Below are positions 23,736-35,100 of a stretch of 64,000 bases of DNA, piece by piece. The translations under genes and the position numbers were made by a program. Origin of the DNA: Lytechinus variegatus (Eukaryota > Echinodermata > Echinoidea > Temnopleuroida > Toxopneustidae). Positions within the stretch are counted from its first letter, which is position 1; each line of letters opens with the position of its first letter. The notes under the pieces are model-generated. The model made no database searches and was not told where the DNA came from. It saw only the letters and a program-made list of their open reading frames with translations. The stretch lies in contig NC_054758.1 in NCBI RefSeq assembly GCF_018143015.1, positions 22,077,501-22,141,500 of the forward strand. Reading direction: 5' to 3'.

Positions 23736-23876
23736 GTTCTAAATTCTAATCACTCATTCACACGTCTTTCTAGTTTTCCTGGGGGGGGGTTAATATATAA
23801 CGTGCATGGATTAAAAAAAAACTTAAAAAAGAACACTGTCTTAATTCTGTTGGTGATTAATGCTTGGGTTTTGTCT

Positions 23877-24051
23877 CAGGGGCAGCGGAACGGTTTTCAA
23901 AATGAGGGGGGGGGGGCTGAGCCAAAAGTGGAGGGACTGAAATTGCAAAAAATCACAATCATATGGCAATTTTTACGTTTTTGTTCACGGTTTTGGAAAA
24001 AAAAGTAAAGGGGCTGACCCCCCCCCCCCCCCCCCGCTTCCGCGGTTCCTG
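23877..24051. mobile_element. MITE with CAGGGGCAGCGGAACGG end
   Basis: Ends CAGGGGCAGCGGAACGG and, inverted, CCGCTTCCGCGGTTCCTG. The interior matches 14,188-14,350 (ATCATATGGCAATTTT, TTTTACGTTTTTGTTCACGG). Long G and C runs flank the core. Confidence 0.65.
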
Positions 24052-24499
24052 TTTCTCATTTATTTTCCTGTTAATAATTATTTCACACAACAAATTATGG
24101 CATAATGTTCTCGAATCATTTTTATAGTACTCAGTTTATTATTCTGGGCCACAGCCCACTATTTAGAGGCTGCATGCACTCGGCTGCTCTCCGAGATTTT
24201 AGCAGTAGCTATCTCCATTACCGAGCTGCCATATCTGTTGCAAAATTATGTCATAATTATGTACATGTAAGATCATGTTATAATACTAAGTTCTCTTGTT
24301 TACGCATCAAGGTTCTCAAGATGTACGACACTAAACGGCATATTGTGAAATGGAATAATAATGATAAATAAAATGAGTTAAACAGGCGTAAAAGAGATAA
24401 GTCGTATCGTATTGATGTATGAGAAAGGTTCATTCTTATCAACCACTTTATGATCAGAACCCCAATACTCCTCTGCCAACACCTCGATATCACATCGTT

Positions 24500-24640
24500 C
24501 TCCTGCATGGGGGGGGGGGTAGGAGTGGAGGAAGAGAGGAAGGGGTTGGATGCATGCATGGGAGGAGTGAGAGGGGGGAGAGGGGGAAAGAGGGGGAGAG
24601 AATGAGGGAGGGTGGATGGGAGGAGTGAGATCGAGAGAGG
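24500..24640. repeat. Purine-rich low-complexity tract
   Basis: About 140 bp of almost pure G/A on the plus strand (GGAGGAGTGAGAGGGGGGAG-like units). The open frame read from it is compositional and is not proposed as a gene. Confidence 0.75.
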
Positions 24641-24929
24641 GGAAGTGATAAATTGAAATTCATAAAATACTTTTAAAATAATTATCAAAATTGATCTGAA
24701 ATGAAATTTGACCAAAGATCCGAAATTATACTCAAGGAAATGTAAATACCTGAAGAATAATTTATGGAAAATGTTTACTTATACAACATAAACTATAATG
24801 TAATGATATATTTTAAGAGTCGAGAATATTGTCAAAATATTATGTCAGTAGACAATTGTTCATTCGCTTCAATTGGATGAATTTGATATAATGTGGAATA
24901 AGAGTTTAACAAGCTTGTAGTTTCCATAG

Positions 24930-27900
24930 TCATGTCGATTTATATTTCAAAGATGTCATAATATAATGTATAAAAGACCACCCCTGCCTCATAAGGAAGA
25001 CAAAAAACAAACCATAAATCCTTTCGAAGTCCGCTGCGTTGACGGAATGAGGAGTGTGTTCTGCACTTGGTATTGTATCACGACCTCGATCGTCTTCACC
25101 TCTTGCTTCAAGAGGCGACGTCGTTTGATCTATTCCGCCATCGATGACCTCGAAGGTTTCAGCGAGTATTTTCCCCCCAGGTTTTAGGACTGACATGATT
25201 AATTCGCCATACCTTAATTGCAATAAAGAATATACCTATATAGGTTAAAGATAAAGGAAGATCATAGTTCATATAAAGTTAAGATCAAAATTTTATACAT
25301 GGTTGAAAAATTCTTACTCAAATTTTGTATTTCTATGCCCGCTTAGCATTCAAGGTATATGCATAGGCCCAATATGTATCCGGGCCTATATTGCTTTAAA
25401 CTGATAGGTAGCCAGTGATAATGAAATCATACCTTGGTCTTTCTTGGTGATCAATGTCTTGGAGAGACCCTCTGTCCCATACTGCGTCTACCGGTCCTCC
25501 AATTAGCTCTCTTAATCAAAAAGAAAGAAAAATTCTAATTCTCAATACAAGATAGAGCCTTGTGAAGGCATTGATTGTAATAATTTCTTTCATTTCGAAG
25601 AAAAGCAGTGTACAAACGAAAAACAAGAGGGAAAGAAAAACAATCAAAACCAGATCATAGAGAAGGGGGAGGGGGGGGGGGGGCGGAAGAGAGAGGTCAT
25701 ATATAATTATATATTAATCATAGGAGGGGGTGTTTCAACTTACTTTGTAACGTCAAATATGTTGCACTTGAATATGTTGATCCGTTTATCATCATTCTAT
25801 ATTAAGAAATCAAAATCAATCCACTGGTTTGATTATCACAAGGAAATTCAAACTAGTGCAAAATCATAAGAATATTGACCATTTAATATATACCTATATT
25901 TTCAAACGTTTTGTAAAGTCAAAAATTAATTAATTCAATCAAGGTATTGACACCTATTTTGATTGGATTAAAAACGAAAACCGATTCAATTTTCACAATG
26001 CGGCATCTATCAGAAGCTAAAAATCAACCATATCGTTACTGAACAACTTTTTATTTTCAAGGGGGTGAATTATTATTTACTAATGAACGAGCAATAAAAA
26101 CCTATAAACATTTATGCAAGTGAGTATCGAAACACCTGGATTCCGTTCACAAGATATACCGTCGATACCTTGCCACTATGGCCACTGACTCCACTAAATT
26201 GAGGGTTTCCGTTAATGTAATTTCTGGCAAAGTTCATCACTTGTAAGAATTCTAGATTTCTATTTCAATTAAAAGTATATACGCTAATGTACCATGACTA
26301 CGGCATTTAACCTATAAACGAACATTATGACGTAGGAATGAAGTTTTAAAAGGTGAATGACAACTGAAAAACATTTGAGGAAGTCACAAGATTGCGATTT
26401 TAAGAATTATTTTGTTAACTTGTAATTGAATGTTTTATTGTTACAGTCACACCAACGAAACCGACTTTAAAGCTATCGATTTCATACCGTTTGAACTGAC
26501 GTAATAGCTTTGATCGATTTGGAATCGGTTTCACTGGTGTGACTATATAGCGTACAGGTTTACCTGATACAAGCACGCATAAGGAAGCTGAGGTATGGCG
26601 GATTTGGTGTACTTCATGTCGTATGTATCAAAGAACTTCTCAATCGCTTTCCCAACTAATTCAACACCTATCACATCGTCGCCGTGATCATAGAGCCTGG
26701 TAAAACGACAACAACAAAATGATAAGGAGGGAGTGGAGGAGGATAGTGATAACAGTAATGATGATGATGATAGTGGTGGTCGTGATGATGTACATTGTGA
26801 GGATGAGGAGAAGGACGATGATCATCATCATCACCATCATCATGACCATGACGACTACAACGATGATGATGGCGGCAATGGATATGGTAATGATTGTGAT
26901 GATGTTGTTTCATCATGACTTTATTCAAGTTCAAAGACACTAATAAAATATATACATAAAGAGACTAGGTCCATCGTTTCGATTCCAAACAGATGGCAGG
27001 TCAGAAACATAGATTACAAAACAAGTAATACGTATAAAAAATAGTTAGTTATGTAGTTATGATGTTGATGATGAGGAGGAGGAGGATGATGATAGTTATG
27101 ATCTTGATGTTGTTGATGATGATGATGATGATGATGATAATGATGGTAATGATGTTGATGATGATGATGATGGTGATGATGACTGTGATGATTGGCTACC
27201 CATCCGTTTCATTTAAGTTATTTACTTAACCAAAGTCGCCTTTTTTCACCTCAGCTTCCCTTTGTTCATTCGTTTATGTTCATGTATGATTGACATTTGA
27301 CATTTTTACAATATTTTACTCTAATAGCACTGTGTGAAACGGAAATGAATAAATCCCAAACCTTAAATAAGAAATAATAACAATAGTAATATAATAACAA
27401 TGAAATTAAAATGATCTTCTAGGGCTTCTAGCGTGGCTTGATATTACATGGTTACCATAATTACCAAATATTATACTAAGATCAGTCACTAAACGAATCA
27501 TATTTTTAAACAATTTTGACAAAAATATTGCTTTCGTGTAATAGTGATGATTATCAATGAAGGGGCGGGGGTGGGGTATCGTAAGTTGTTTACATAAAAA
27601 AAAATCGCATCTTATTTCATATTCTCCAAACCACAGCAATAGTGTTTACAGTGTGTAACACAATGAACACAATGGGAAATCGTATTCACATTTTTAAATT
27701 TGAACATTTCAACAGTGTGAATCTCATATTTACATAGTTTGAACATAACACGATGTGAACAGTCACACTGTCGAGGTGTACAGTGTGCAGTGGCGTAACT
27801 ACGGGGGGGGCATGGGGGGCACGTGCCCCCCCCCCAATCGGCTGGCCAAAAAAAAACGGGGAAAAGGAGAAAAAGAGGGAAAAAGGAAGAGAAACGTAGT

Positions 27901-30756
27901 GGGGGAAAGAAGAAATTGTTGTTTATCATAGTGTTATATTATATTATGTTATATAACATAAGAAGCATTTTTTCACAACTTTATGAAACATTATTTGCTT
28001 AATTGTGTCTTCATTGTTCCTGGTGCTCGCATAGACTTTTTAACGAGATATATAGACTTGCTGTACTAAAGCCTCCCGTTTTCAAATCAATATACAACAA
28101 AATAATATATTTCCTCGCAATTAGAGTTATTATTCTTTTAAGTAGTGATATATTCTTCTTTTTCATGACTACTGAAAGTTATTGCCCTATTTTAAGGTCT
28201 TAATATAAAACATTTCCTGTCCGTGCTAACGTTCGCATTAGTGGATTGGTGAGATTTCTGCTCTTCATGAACTCCTAACATCAGTCCTTAAAATGTCAAT
28301 TTTTTTTATCTGAATATCAAAAAAATTTAGCTCGCACTTCGCGCTCGCATCATTTGGTTAGTGAAATACGTGGGGTCTTACTGAATTCCTACAAACAAGC
28401 CTTGGAATGCCCCTCTTCATGTCTGGATTTCCTAGATTTTCAGCTCGCGCTTCGCGCTCGCAGTATTTCATTAGTGAGATGCGTATAATAATCATGATTA
28501 CATGACTACAAAAGGTGCTTCATGACTGTGTTTAGATGTAATTCTAACAAAATCAGCAAAGGATGGCAATAGCATTAGATGACTATGGTGAGATATTTAT
28601 ACTCTTAATGGATTCTACAATGTAATCCTTAAAATTTCCTTGTTTAGGGTCAGAATATACAAAAATTTTAGCTCGTGCTTTGCGCTCGCATTATTTGTTT
28701 AGCGAGACAGTTAAGTATCATTTTTACAAACAATTCGCTTATAATGTCAATTTTTAGCCCTCAATATCAAAAATTTTTAGCTCGCGCTTCGCGCTCGCAT
28801 TATTTAATCAGTGAGATACATATCCGTTTGATGGCACTGCATGTCCTTAAAATATCTCTATTAAGTCAGTATACCTGACAACTGAGCGCGCTTCGCGCGC
28901 TCCCTAAGTGACCCGAAATTTTGCTGGTGCCCCCCATGCCGTGACCCACGGTACGCCACTGACAGTGTGAATTTAAATATCTTCATACTGATGAATTTGA
29001 GCATTTCAACAGTCTGAATAATATTTTCCCATAATAGTCAACTATGTGTGACACTGTTGTTGATATATTTGATAGTGACATTTACGCATCATAATCGCTA
29101 GAGGGTATTCATTTGTCTCGCAATCTACTATGGTCAACAAGGAAATTCGTGATCACTCTCGCAAAAAGTGTTCACTAGCTTACAAGTTCACGAGCTTTCG
29201 AGTGCCGCTGCAACTCTTTATCAAGTGACAGAGATTTATCCGATATCGTACTCTATTTATATTGCCGACCCACGGCGTATTTGCATATACCCCCGGCTTA
29301 TTTGCATAACTCCTGACCAATCACACAACGGATCAGTGCCCACCTATTGTTCTCGCGTTTGTGCGTACGGTCTTGGAGATTAGTATCGGATAAATCTCTG
29401 TCACTTGATAAAGAGTTGCAGCGGCACTCGAAAGCTCGTGAACTTGTAAGCTAGTGAACACTTTTTGCGAGAGTGATCACGAATTTCCTAGAAAGCCTGT
29501 GAACACTTTTTGCGAGAGTGATCACGAATTTCCTTGTTGACCATAGTAGATTGCGAGACAAATGAATACCCTCTAGCGATTATTTCAATCCGCAATAATG
29601 AACCTATTTAGTATTAAGATAATCATAATTCGAACAATCGTTTAAGAACAATAGTTTATGATGTATTTACATATAATTGCAGGCAGGATTTACAAATAAT
29701 TTTTATTCAAAAAGCATCTTACCATTTCATTGCCGGTGATTTCTCGCAGAGTGGGACAAACCATTTCTTACCAGTCTTCCCGTCAGTTACTCTATTTATA
29801 CATCGCTCCAACCATCTAAATTTACAATAAGAACCATAAATCATAATCTGTATTTATATTCGCTCTAAATGAAATATAAATCTAACCATATTGGAGTGAT
29901 AATACGGAACAATCCCGTTGGAGTTAACTGTACATCCTTATAGACAGTGGCGTACCTTGAGTCACGGTTTGGGGGGAGGGGCACCAGCAAATATTTTGAG
30001 TCACTGAGTGGGCGCGCGAAGCGCACTCATTTGCCAGGTTTACTGACCTGATAGAGACATTTAAGGACTAGCTGTGCCATTAGACGGATATGCATCTCAC
30101 TGATCAAATAATGCAAGCGCGAAGCGCGAGCTGACTTTTGTTGCATTTTGTATGTAGGGCCTATTGACCACAAACAGGCACATTCTATTTTTTTTGTAAT
30201 TCATGAAGAGTATATATCTCATCATAGTCATTTAATGCGAGCGCCAAGCGCCTGCTGATTTTGTTACACGTACACCTAAATGCATGAAACACTTATTGTA
30301 GTCATTGTAATCATGAGCTGATACGTTTCTCACTAATCAAATGTTGCGAGCGCGAAGCGCAAGTTAAAATTTAAAAGGGAAACTGACATGAAACAAAGGG
30401 GAATGAAAAGTGGAAAGGAAAAGCAAATTGTACGTGAATTATCATTAATATTAAGACAATGATTAAACGTCGTGTTAATCACAGAAAAAACGTGAAACAT
30501 TTCTTTTGATAAAGAAATTATGCACAGTTTTGATCTTAGCGTGGATCTTCTTTGTTTAGGCCTTCAACCAGAGTAATTTTTATGTTTTAAAAAACAACAA
30601 AACAAAAAACCCCCATAAATCTCGTACTCACGGACTAGCATGTATCTCGAACTCAGAATTGTTATCACCATCATACCACTTCGCCCAGTCAGCCTCAATT
30701 GCCATCAACTGTTCCGGTTTCTCCCCTATACGAGGTTTACCCTTGCAGAAATCCAT
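24930..30756 (-). CDS. Thiopurine S-methyltransferase-like protein
   Basis: Six coding exons on the minus strand: 30756-30632, 29815-29723, 26696-26564, 25796-25744, 25510-25433 and 25212-24930, all GT-AG and in phase, giving 254 residues (human TPMT is about 245). Landmarks: DWAKWYDG near residue 30; KKWFVPLCEKSPAMKWLYDH (58-77) with DDVIGVEL (SAM-binding motif I region); INIFKCNIFDV; VDAVWDRGSLQDID (143-156); YGELIMSVLKPGGKILAETF. TPMTs transfer methyl groups from SAM to thiopurines and related small nucleophiles in the cytosol. The usual Gly in the LCGK motif reads Glu here (LCEK). After FERIYG the last exon runs 25 residues unlike the family and lacks the usual WG...C.F...YLL ending, so a missed splice (a GTTTGT donor there) and a further exon are possible. 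A 5' UTR exon with donor GAG|GTATGT lies at about 32,035. Confidence 0.88.
26443..26549. mobile_element. Short TIR MITE (ACAGTCACACCA ends)
   Basis: ACAGTCACACCAACGAAACC on the left pairs with GGTTTCACTGGTGTGACT on the right; inner words AAAGCTATCGAT and TAGCTTTGATCGAT also pair. About 107 bp. It ends within 15 bp of the donor of the third TPMT-like coding exon (26,564). Confidence 0.65.
26745..26930. repeat. GAT/ATC microsatellite block
   Basis: Imperfect GAT repeats turning into CAT repeats and back, which makes the tract partly self-complementary. It lies just upstream of the third TPMT-like coding exon (acceptor at 26,697). Acidic (Asp), Met/Ile or His frames read from it are compositional. 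Confidence 0.85.
27058..27192. repeat. GAT microsatellite
   Basis: Runs of GATGATGAT interrupted by GTT and GAG triplets over about 130 bp, in the same intron as the block at 26,745-26,930. No other feature was seen between 27,200 and 27,780 apart from scattered CAGTGTGAA words. Confidence 0.85.
27780..28969. mobile_element. hAT non-autonomous element with 8-bp TSD
   Basis: The element is 27,788-28,961 (1,174 bp). It starts CAGTGGCGTAACTACGG and ends CCCACGGTACGCCACTG; GGCATGGGGGGCAC follows just inside on both sides. It is flanked by an exact 8-bp duplication ACAGTGTG (27,780-27,787 and 28,962-28,969). CAGTGGCG-type ends with 8-bp duplications are diagnostic of hAT. The right half carries an array of hairpin words (see 28,325-28,920). 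No transposase frame. It lies in the TPMT-like intron between the exons at 26.6 and 29.7 kb. Confidence 0.88.
28325..28920. repeat. Array of GCTCGCGCTTCGCGCTCGC hairpin words
   Basis: Five occurrences (about 28,330, 28,441, 28,672, 28,779 and 28,885) of a self-complementary word around GCTCGCRCTTCGCGCTCGC, four of them followed by ATTATTT...AGTGAGATAC-like sequence, spaced about 105-230 bp. Each can form a short GC hairpin with a TTCG-type loop. The array is part of the hAT element, and a reverse-oriented relative lies at 29,945-30,370. Confidence 0.75.
29091..29583. mobile_element. Foldback inverted repeat, 493 bp
   Basis: ATAATCGCTAGAGGGTATTC on the left pairs with its complement ending at 29,583; arms of about 165 bp are nearly identical. 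The right arm has an extra partial tandem duplication of about 59 bp (the block GAACACTTTTTGCGAGAGTG occurs twice). The ~130-bp loop has TATTTGCATA twice and CCAATCAC. No target duplication was found. It ends about 140 bp from the donor side of the TPMT-like exon at 29,723. Confidence 0.8.
29945..30370. mobile_element. Truncated hAT relative of 27,788-28,961
   Basis: Begins CAGTGGCGTACCTTGAGTCACGG and contains GAGCGCGAAGCGC-type words at about 30,011, 30,115, 30,238 and 30,349, i.e. the array of the nearby hAT element in opposite orientation. No second terminus (CGCCACTG) was found, so the copy seems to lack one end. Confidence 0.65.
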
Positions 30757-30954
30757 GGATCTAGCTACGAAATCTAGTAAAAGTGTTAAAAAATTATGAC
30801 AATTTGAATAAAACGGAGAGGATAAAAATCACTCCTTAAACATGTTAACCGTGTCAAGGAGCGGAAGCCCATTGTAAAAAAAGAGGGGTACTAACGGTAG
30901 CCAGTTTAATTTTAAACATTTTTTTTTGGGGGGGAGTTAAATGGGTCTACTCCA

Positions 30955-31135
30955 GGGATTCGGTGACGTTTTGAACTCATGTGTGTCATTGTGACGGTAT
31001 GGGGGGGGGGTACGTCTGACCCTGTATAAAACCATAATCAGATGGTACTATTTTTGTACGTTTTGGGGACACTTTTGAAAGTGCCGGGGTGCCGAAATTT
31101 TATTGGGTGCCGGGGTGACACCAAATCGGTTCAGA
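30955..31135. repeat. Relative of the CGGAACGG MITE family, decayed
   Basis: Holds a G run followed by ATAATCAGATGGTACTATTT and TTTGTACGTTTTGGGGACAC, in the same order as the core of 14,188-14,350 and 23,877-24,051. Termini are not clear. Confidence 0.4.
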
Positions 31136-31552
31136 AGCCCTTCATTTCGCACAGTACTCTTTAAAAATGTGTTTTTAAATAGTGGAAAACGCTGTCACTC
31201 GGATCTTCCCCATCCCCTTTCACCTTTTGGATTCTAATAAAATATATAGGCATACCTCTCTTTTTTATATCCCCCCTTTCTCCATTTTGGCTAATTCCTC
31301 ATTTTTTTATAATCCTATACCCTTATATATATCGTATTTCAGTTCACTGTCGATCCCGTCCATAGCGCCCCTAGCTAGCTGCGTGGCCCTACTGGGAAAC
31401 AGGGGTGCTGCAGATGTTTTCCAGGCCCCCCGCCCTAGGTTCGTGTATAAAAGTAGAAATTTGACCAAATCAACCTTCTATTTGATCCGAGATTTCCTTC
31501 CCCCTCAAAAGCTAAATTATCACTTTGAAAAAAAAAACAGTATTCCCTAGCT

Positions 31553-31824
31553 CATCCAGCCATAGGCGGCCGAAACAGGGGGATGGGGGACCTGTCCCCC
31601 CCTAAATTTGAGGTGGGGGACGGCCCTTCTATTTTGTTTTTGGATAACAGTTTTTTTTGCTTGTCAAATCTATTTCTTGCATCCCCCTCAAATGTTTGTG
31701 GTCCCCCCTAAAACTTAGGTTGATGACCCTTTTTTTCGCTTGTCAATTTTTTTACCTGTGTACACCCCCAAATTTGAGGTGGATCCCCCTAAATATTTTG
31801 GCTTCCGCCGCCAATGCATCCAGC
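31553..31824. mobile_element. hAT MITE (CATAGGCGGC ends) with 8-bp TSD
   Basis: The element is 31,561-31,816. Its ends are CATAGGCGGCCGAAAC and GGCTTCCGCCGCCAATG, inverted repeats of the CATWGGCGGCGGAAGC type. It is flanked by CATCCAGC on both sides (31,553-31,560 and 31,817-31,824). Inside are repeated CCCCCTAAATTTGAGG words. A sister copy with its own exact duplication lies at 55,595-55,829 in opposite orientation. Confidence 0.85.
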
Positions 31825-32034
31825 CCCCTGTCGACAAAAGAACTGTCATAAAGGTATATAAAATAAGCTCAATAAATGGTCAAAAAATGCACGTTTACGA
31901 GAAGAGAGACGGCAGAGCTAGTATGCAAATAATCGATAATTAATTTCTGTCTAAATAAACTAAATGATATCTAACTCCTTCCACATTGAATTACAAATAA
32001 ATTCATGAAGTAAATATAAAAGAATATAACATAC

Positions 32035-32100
32035 CTCCGGTTTTAAGATAACTACTATAGGTATATCATGTGTACTAGCTAGTATAGACCTGTTTTTTGG
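32035..32100 (-). promoter_or_regulatory. Candidate 5' UTR exon of the TPMT-like gene
   Basis: On the minus strand a sequence ending AAAACCGGAG|GTATGT provides a perfect donor (intron starts at 32,034). It lies upstream of the first coding exon (30,756), which is preceded by an acceptor-like GATTTCGTAG. The transcription start is not located and no TATA box was recognised. Confidence 0.4.
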
Positions 32101-32499
32101 TATCCATTCATACTGGCACATGCTCTGATGATTTGCAGTAATATAGTTCGAGAATGCTCAGATATTGTGCACAGGTCATGCAGGGTAAATATAGTTGAAT
32201 ATGAGTTTCGCTCGTGTATACACAATACAAGTTCACGTACACTTTGGAATTCGAAACTTTGTGAATAGCTATGGGCGGCCATAAGTGCCAAAATTACCGA
32301 TTTGAGAAATATATATGTACCGTTGAAAATAAACTTAAATGCAGAAATATATCTAAAAATAAAGAAAATTTTGAAATAATTAAGATAACAAAAAAATAGA
32401 AATTCACAGAATCAAACATTAGTGCAGAAATAAGGACAAACACAAAAACAAGACAATCGCAAAGAATAATAAATGATAAAAAAATACGTAGATAACCAT

Positions 32500-32965
32500 A
32501 TAATTGAATACAATCACAGAAATATAGGTTCATATAGAAATAGAGAAAGTTTGAGAAATGTGAAGACATCCACAGAACTAAATACAACTTCAGAAATATA
32601 GACAACCGCAGAAACAAAGGCAGCTTGAGGAAAAAAGACCCACAGAAATAAAGACATTTTTAGAAATATAGACAGCCAGAGAATTGTAGACAACCTAATA
32701 AATATAGACAATCTCAGAATTTAAGAAAACTTCAGAAACATAAACAACAGAAATATAGACAACCTCAGAACACAAAAACTTCGGAAACATAAACAACAAC
32801 AGAAATAGAGGCAACCTCAGAAATACAGACAACCGCAAAATTAAACAAAACGACTGAATTATAGTCCATCGCAAATAGCGCTAGCTCGTCGAAAATAGAG
32901 ACCGCAGAAATTCTGGAGAGCACAGAAATATTGTAGAGCTGAGAAATAAAAGTACAGCACGTGAA
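32500..32965. repeat. Outer minisatellite of the left palindrome arm
   Basis: Degenerate tandem repeats of about 16-18 bp around CAGAAATATAGACAACCT, in a 465-bp run. The mirror copy is at 36,155-36,620. Reading frames through it on the opposite strand give repetitive Ile/Phe/Val/Ser-rich peptides, which are by-products of the repeat. Confidence 0.8.
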
Positions 32966-33313
32966 ACATACTGGAAATGAGAGGGCAATAGAGGGCGTAC
33001 TACCACCACGCACGTGTATGATGCATGCATGCGACGAGCACCGGCGTGAAGTTGGTTGGATATTGGATATTCGATATTCAAACTGTGAAGTTGGTTGGAT
33101 ATTCAGGTTCGATATTCAAACGCGTGTGAAGTTGGACAGATATTCAGCATTCGATATTCAAAAATTAGGGGTTTTGAAAGCTAGCTAGGGGGTTTAAAAG
33201 GTGGAGCACGTCTCGGGCAACCATAAAATAGCTGGCTTGCCCTAATACGAGGATTTTTTAGGGGACAAAAGTCAGTGAATAAAAGGGTTGGAAATTTATA
33301 ATTTAATTTTTTT

Positions 33314-33825
33314 TCAAGGGGCCCCCAGGGATATCCCGACGGCCTAGCCAGGGTAACCACCTATCCTAACTTGTAGAACTCGACTCGGGCAACAAGATAA
33401 ACACCTGCTTGACCCGGCGCATGCACATTTAGGGGGCTCAAATTAACAAAATTAAAGGGAATAAAGGGCTATTTAGACCATTTTTTTTAATTAAAAAAAG
33501 TATTTTTTTCAAGGGCCCCCAGGGATATCCCGACGGCCTAGCCAGGGTAACCACCTATCCTAACTTGTAGAACTCGATTCGGGCAACAAGATAAACACCT
33601 GCTTGACCCGGCGCATGCACATTTAGGGGACTCAAATTAACAAAATTAAAGGGAATAAAGGGCTATTTAGACCATTTTTTTTAATTAAAAAAAGTATTTT
33701 TTTCAAGGGCCCCCAGGGATATCCCGACGGCCTAGCCAGGGTAACCACCTATCCGAACTTGTAGAACTTGATTCGGGCAACAAGATAGACACCTGCTTGA
33801 CCCGGCGCATGCACATTTAGGGGCA
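33314..33825. repeat. 195-bp tandem repeat, left arm (3 copies)
   Basis: Copies begin CAAGGGGCCCCCAGGG-type at 33,314, 33,510 and 33,704 (spacing 196 and 194 bp). Each carries GGATATCCCGACGGCCTAGC, AACAAGATAAACACCTGC and GGCGCATGCACATTTAGG; the third stops at the last block. Copies differ from each other by a few bases. Confidence 0.9.
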
Positions 33826-34300
33826 ACTCGGTAAAGCATCTCATCAGCAGATTTTATTCATTAATGACACTCAGTCCTAATTCCTCCGCCACTAACATAG
33901 TTTCGAAAGCCGAGTGATACTTGTATTTTGTTTTATATGCACAAAGTTTGTATAGTTGTTACCCATATTTTTTTTCTCGAATCAGTCTAATCATTATACA
34001 TACTTATTTTTTTGTTATCAGATTACAAAGTAAGAAAAATGAGAATGGGTTGGGTCGAATGAATATCTTTAGCCTTTTGTTGTAGATCGGCATCTCTGCA
34101 TGCTCTCGCAGAAAATAGGCATACCGAGAAAATATGGGGCCGTATGTCGATACAAAACGTATTGTTGAAATATAAAATATGAGTTTAACGTTCCTCTAAT
34201 CTTCAAATGATTCTCAGGAGACATTTTCTATTGCATGTGTAGCCATCAATTCAATTAATCAACAAGGACGGAGTTATACCCCTAAAAATAATTGTCTCTT

Positions 34301-34623
34301 TTATACGATATCGCGTGACTAATTATTGATTGATTGATCGGCTAAATTCCCAATGCGACCATCACATAATTAGAATTTATATTTAAAATCTTTTTAAAAT
34401 GCCAAGATTTTCTAGCTCGCTTCGCTCGCTAGTGACTTATACAAATTTTCCACTTTTGCTAGGTTTTGCTGCTTTAATATATTTCGTTTATTATCCGCAC
34501 TGAACTGCTTTGAACTTAAAGGGATGGTCCGGGTTGAAAATATTTATATTTTGATACATAGAGTGGTATTCACTGAGCAAAATGCCAAAAATTTCATTAA
34601 AATCGGATAACAAATACTAAAGT
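34301..34623. other. Loop of the palindrome
   Basis: The only single-copy part of the palindrome. It contains TAGCTCGCTTCGCTCGCTAG (a hairpin word of the type seen in the hAT array) at about 34,412 and, from about 34,518, a half copy of the long-TIR MITE superfamily (AAAGGGATGGTCCGGGTTGA, then ATTTCATTAAAATCGGAT). No reading frame of note. Confidence 0.75.
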
Positions 34624-35100
34624 AAGAGACAATTATTTTTAGGGGTATAACTCCGTCCTTGTTGATTAATTGAATTGATGGCTACACATGCAATAGAAAA
34701 TGTCTCCTGAGAATCATTTGAAGATTAGAGGAACGTTAAACTCATATTTTATATTTCAACAATACGTTTTGTATCGACATACGGCCCCATATTTTCTCGG
34801 TATGCCTATTTTCTGCGAGAGCATGCAGAGATGCCGATCTACAACAAAAGGCTAAAGATATTCATTCGACCCAACCCATTCTCATTTTTCTTACTTTGTA
34901 ATCTGATAACAAAAAAATAAGTATGTATAATGATTAGACTGATTCGAGAAAAAAAATATGGGTAACAACTATACAAACTTTGTGCATATAAAACAAAATA
35001 CAAGTATCACTCGGCTTTCGAAACTATGTTAGTGGCGGAGGAATTAGGACTGAGTGTCATTAATGAATAAAATCTGCTGATGAGATGCTTTACCGAGTTG

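Noticed and set aside
26130-26215. Additional TPMT-like exon on the minus strand (NYINGNPQF...)
   Set aside because: The exons at 26,564 and 25,796 already join in phase and match the family without a gap.
26719-26943. Asp-rich, Met/Ile-rich and His-rich frames
   Set aside because: Readings of a GAT/CAT microsatellite.
32294-33188. Several open frames with Ile/Phe/Val/Ser-rich peptides in the left palindrome arm, repeated in the right arm
   Set aside because: They follow from the ~16-bp minisatellite and other arm repeats; both copies are identical because the DNA is palindromic, and no domain is recognisable.
33314-33825. Regular repeats that could suggest a CRISPR array
   Set aside because: The ~195-bp units are near-identical over their full length, with no unique spacers, and the sequence is an animal genome.
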